Of a DNA stretch of 64,000 nucleotides, positions 63,034-64,000 are shown in pieces (position 1 is the first letter of the stretch; each line of letters starts with the position of its first letter). The stretch is from assembly GCF_002252045.1 (NCBI RefSeq), contig NZ_NEFF01000001.1, positions 62,001 through 126,000 on the forward strand, in the 5' to 3' direction. Both the position numbers and the translations under genes were made by a program. The notes beneath the pieces were generated by a model. The model searched no databases and was not told the DNA's origin. It saw only the letters and a list, made by a program, of their open reading frames with translations. Source of the DNA: Ignatzschineria sp. F8392 (lineage in GTDB: Bacteria; Pseudomonadota; Gammaproteobacteria; Cardiobacteriales; Wohlfahrtiimonadaceae).

Positions 63034-64000
63034 ATGAGTGAGATCGATTCCCGTTATGATCGTTTAGCCCGTTTTTATAAAATTGGCACTGCCGGGGTCA
63101 AGGCATTTAATCGTGCGAATGTGGTGATATTAGGTTGTGGAGCGTTAGGTGCTCAACATGCGGAAACTTTAACGCGTGCTGGTTTTGGGCGATTAACATT
63201 GATCGATCGAGATTTTGTCGAGCGCTCTAATCTTCAGCGGCAGACGCTCTTTACTGAGGAGGATGCCGAAAAAGCACTACCTAAAGTGATCGCTCTTAAA
63301 GCGCATCTTCGTAAGATTAATCAAGATATTGAGATTAGCACCCATATTGCTGATGTTTCGAGTGATAATATTGAATCCTTGATTGCAGGGCATGATCTAC
63401 TACTCGATGGGACCGATAATCTTGCACTACGGATGTTGATCAATGATGCTTGCTATAAATTGCAGATCCCTTGGATTTTTGGTTCGGCATTAGAGAGTTA
63501 TGGGATGAGTTATAACTTTAATATGTCGCCTATGATCGATCGAAGTGAGCAAGAGCGCATTAAAAATAGTGGCACAGAGCGATTAGCGGATGATAATGCC
63601 CCCTGTTTACGCTGTCTTTTACAGACGCTGCCTTTAGAGCATCATGATACCTGTAGTTCGGTAGGGGTGATTCAGCCCATATTGCAGATGATCTCTAGTA
63701 TTCAAACCACTGAAGCGATGAAATATTTTGCCGATCGCGAAGCGGTTAGAGAGACACTCTTCTCTATCGATCTTTGGGATTTTCATCCTCAAAATATCAA
63801 TCTTCATCGCCTTAAAAATCCACATTGCCCAACATGTGGCGAGAATCCTACCTATCCTGCGCTTCATCAGAAAAAAAGAGAAGCGGAGCGACTCTGTGGT
63901 GATGGCTCTGTTATGATTCGGGAGGTTGAACCGCTCGATCTTGAACGACTAAAAAACCGGCTCGATCATGATCACATTCCGTATCAATATAATGAATACT
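63034..64000 (+). CDS. thiF: ThiF sulfur-carrier adenylyltransferase (3' end outside window)
   Basis: Open from ATG 63034 to the window end (322 codons). Adenylates the ThiS C-terminus. ATP-binding VVILGCGALGAQHAETLTRAG, RDFVERSNLQRQTLF, LLDGTDNLALRMLIND, zinc Cys pairs in CLRC and CPTC (HCPTCGENPTYPALHQKKRE), and a C-terminal extension (VEPLDLERLKNRLDHD) beyond the ThiF core match the longer B. subtilis ThiF. An extra stretch of about 25 residues (around NMSPMIDRSEQERIKNSG) precedes the first Cys pair. Upstream are thiG (122-base gap) and TPP control. Confidence 0.92.
   Translation, partial: MSEIDSRYDRLARFYKIGTAGVKAFNRANVVILGCGALGAQHAETLTRAGFGRLTLIDRDFVERSNLQRQTLFTEEDAEKALPKVIALKAHLRKINQDIEISTHIADVSSDNIESLIAGHDLLLDGTDNLALRMLINDACYKLQIPWIFGSALESYGMSYNFNMSPMIDRSEQERIKNSGTERLADDNAPCLRCLLQTLPLEHHDTCSSVGVIQPILQMISSIQTTEAMKYFADREAVRETLFSIDLWDFHPQNINLHRLKNPHCPTCGENPTYPALHQKKREAERLCGDGSVMIREVEPLDLERLKNRLDHDHIPYQYNEY

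Overview
The window looks like the chromosome of an AT-rich (about 40% GC by eye) gammaproteobacterium. The evidence is the gene order cmk-rpsA-ihfB, the IspD/IspF, MetG, RF3 and RecG sequences, Kdo hydroxylase and other outer-membrane genes, and Bam-type C-terminal Phe residues on the barrels. Gene content (collagen-type hydroxyproline catabolism, haem receptor, trimeric adhesin) would suit Cardiobacteriales of the Ignatzschineria/Wohlfahrtiimonas kind, but that placement is an inference from memory and was not computed. No rRNA, tRNA, CRISPR array, transposase or prophage was seen.

Layout. 1-3056 (minus): haem synthesis, hemC followed by an in-frame HemD-HemX fusion cut by the window edge. 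3469-6996: cmk, rpsA with a long leader lacking a Shine-Dalgarno, ihfB. 7340-10898: ispD-ispF (overlapping) and metG. 11085-12547 (minus): an MgtE magnesium channel without the usual N domain, preceded by a complete M-box (Mg2+) riboswitch, a terminator and a promoter. 12767-14968: uspA and prfC. 15190-19544: a haem/haemoglobin TonB receptor with a candidate Fur box and two tandem Opa-like barrels. 19818-24079: murQ-anmK-kdoO and an RhtC-like exporter. 24266-27846 (minus): FadR-type regulator, CoA-disulfide-reductase-like flavoprotein, esterase and Nudix hydrolase. 28266-31996: DyP peroxidase, glycerol dehydrogenase and iron alcohol dehydrogenase. 32561-36709: a potassium-channel-like protein with an unusual filter, a DUF1445 protein and RecG. 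37256-41781: a large trimeric autotransporter and a YpfJ-type metallopeptidase. 41966-46493 (minus): GABA-type catabolism (permease, gabT, gabD). 46942-50474: an unknown lipoprotein, ispB and a ChaA-like antiporter.

50994-58837 is a hydroxyproline-use island: a divergent PAS-AraC regulator, then 4-hydroxyproline epimerase, D-amino-acid dehydrogenase, DapA-like deaminase, aldehyde dehydrogenase and an AGCS symporter. Together these could take up a collagen-derived amino acid and convert it to 2-oxoglutarate. 58889-60915 holds an AEC-family permease and an orphan polyamine-binding protein. 61064-64000 holds a TPP riboswitch followed by tenI-thiS-thiG-thiF, whose sequences resemble the Bacillus-type thiazole pathway; thiF runs off the end.

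A theme across the window is short tandem repetition. Many intergenic gaps hold 2-6 copies of 6-18 bp units, and two genes carry four in-frame 15-bp units. The palindrome TGCCGGCA also appears far more often than base composition would predict.
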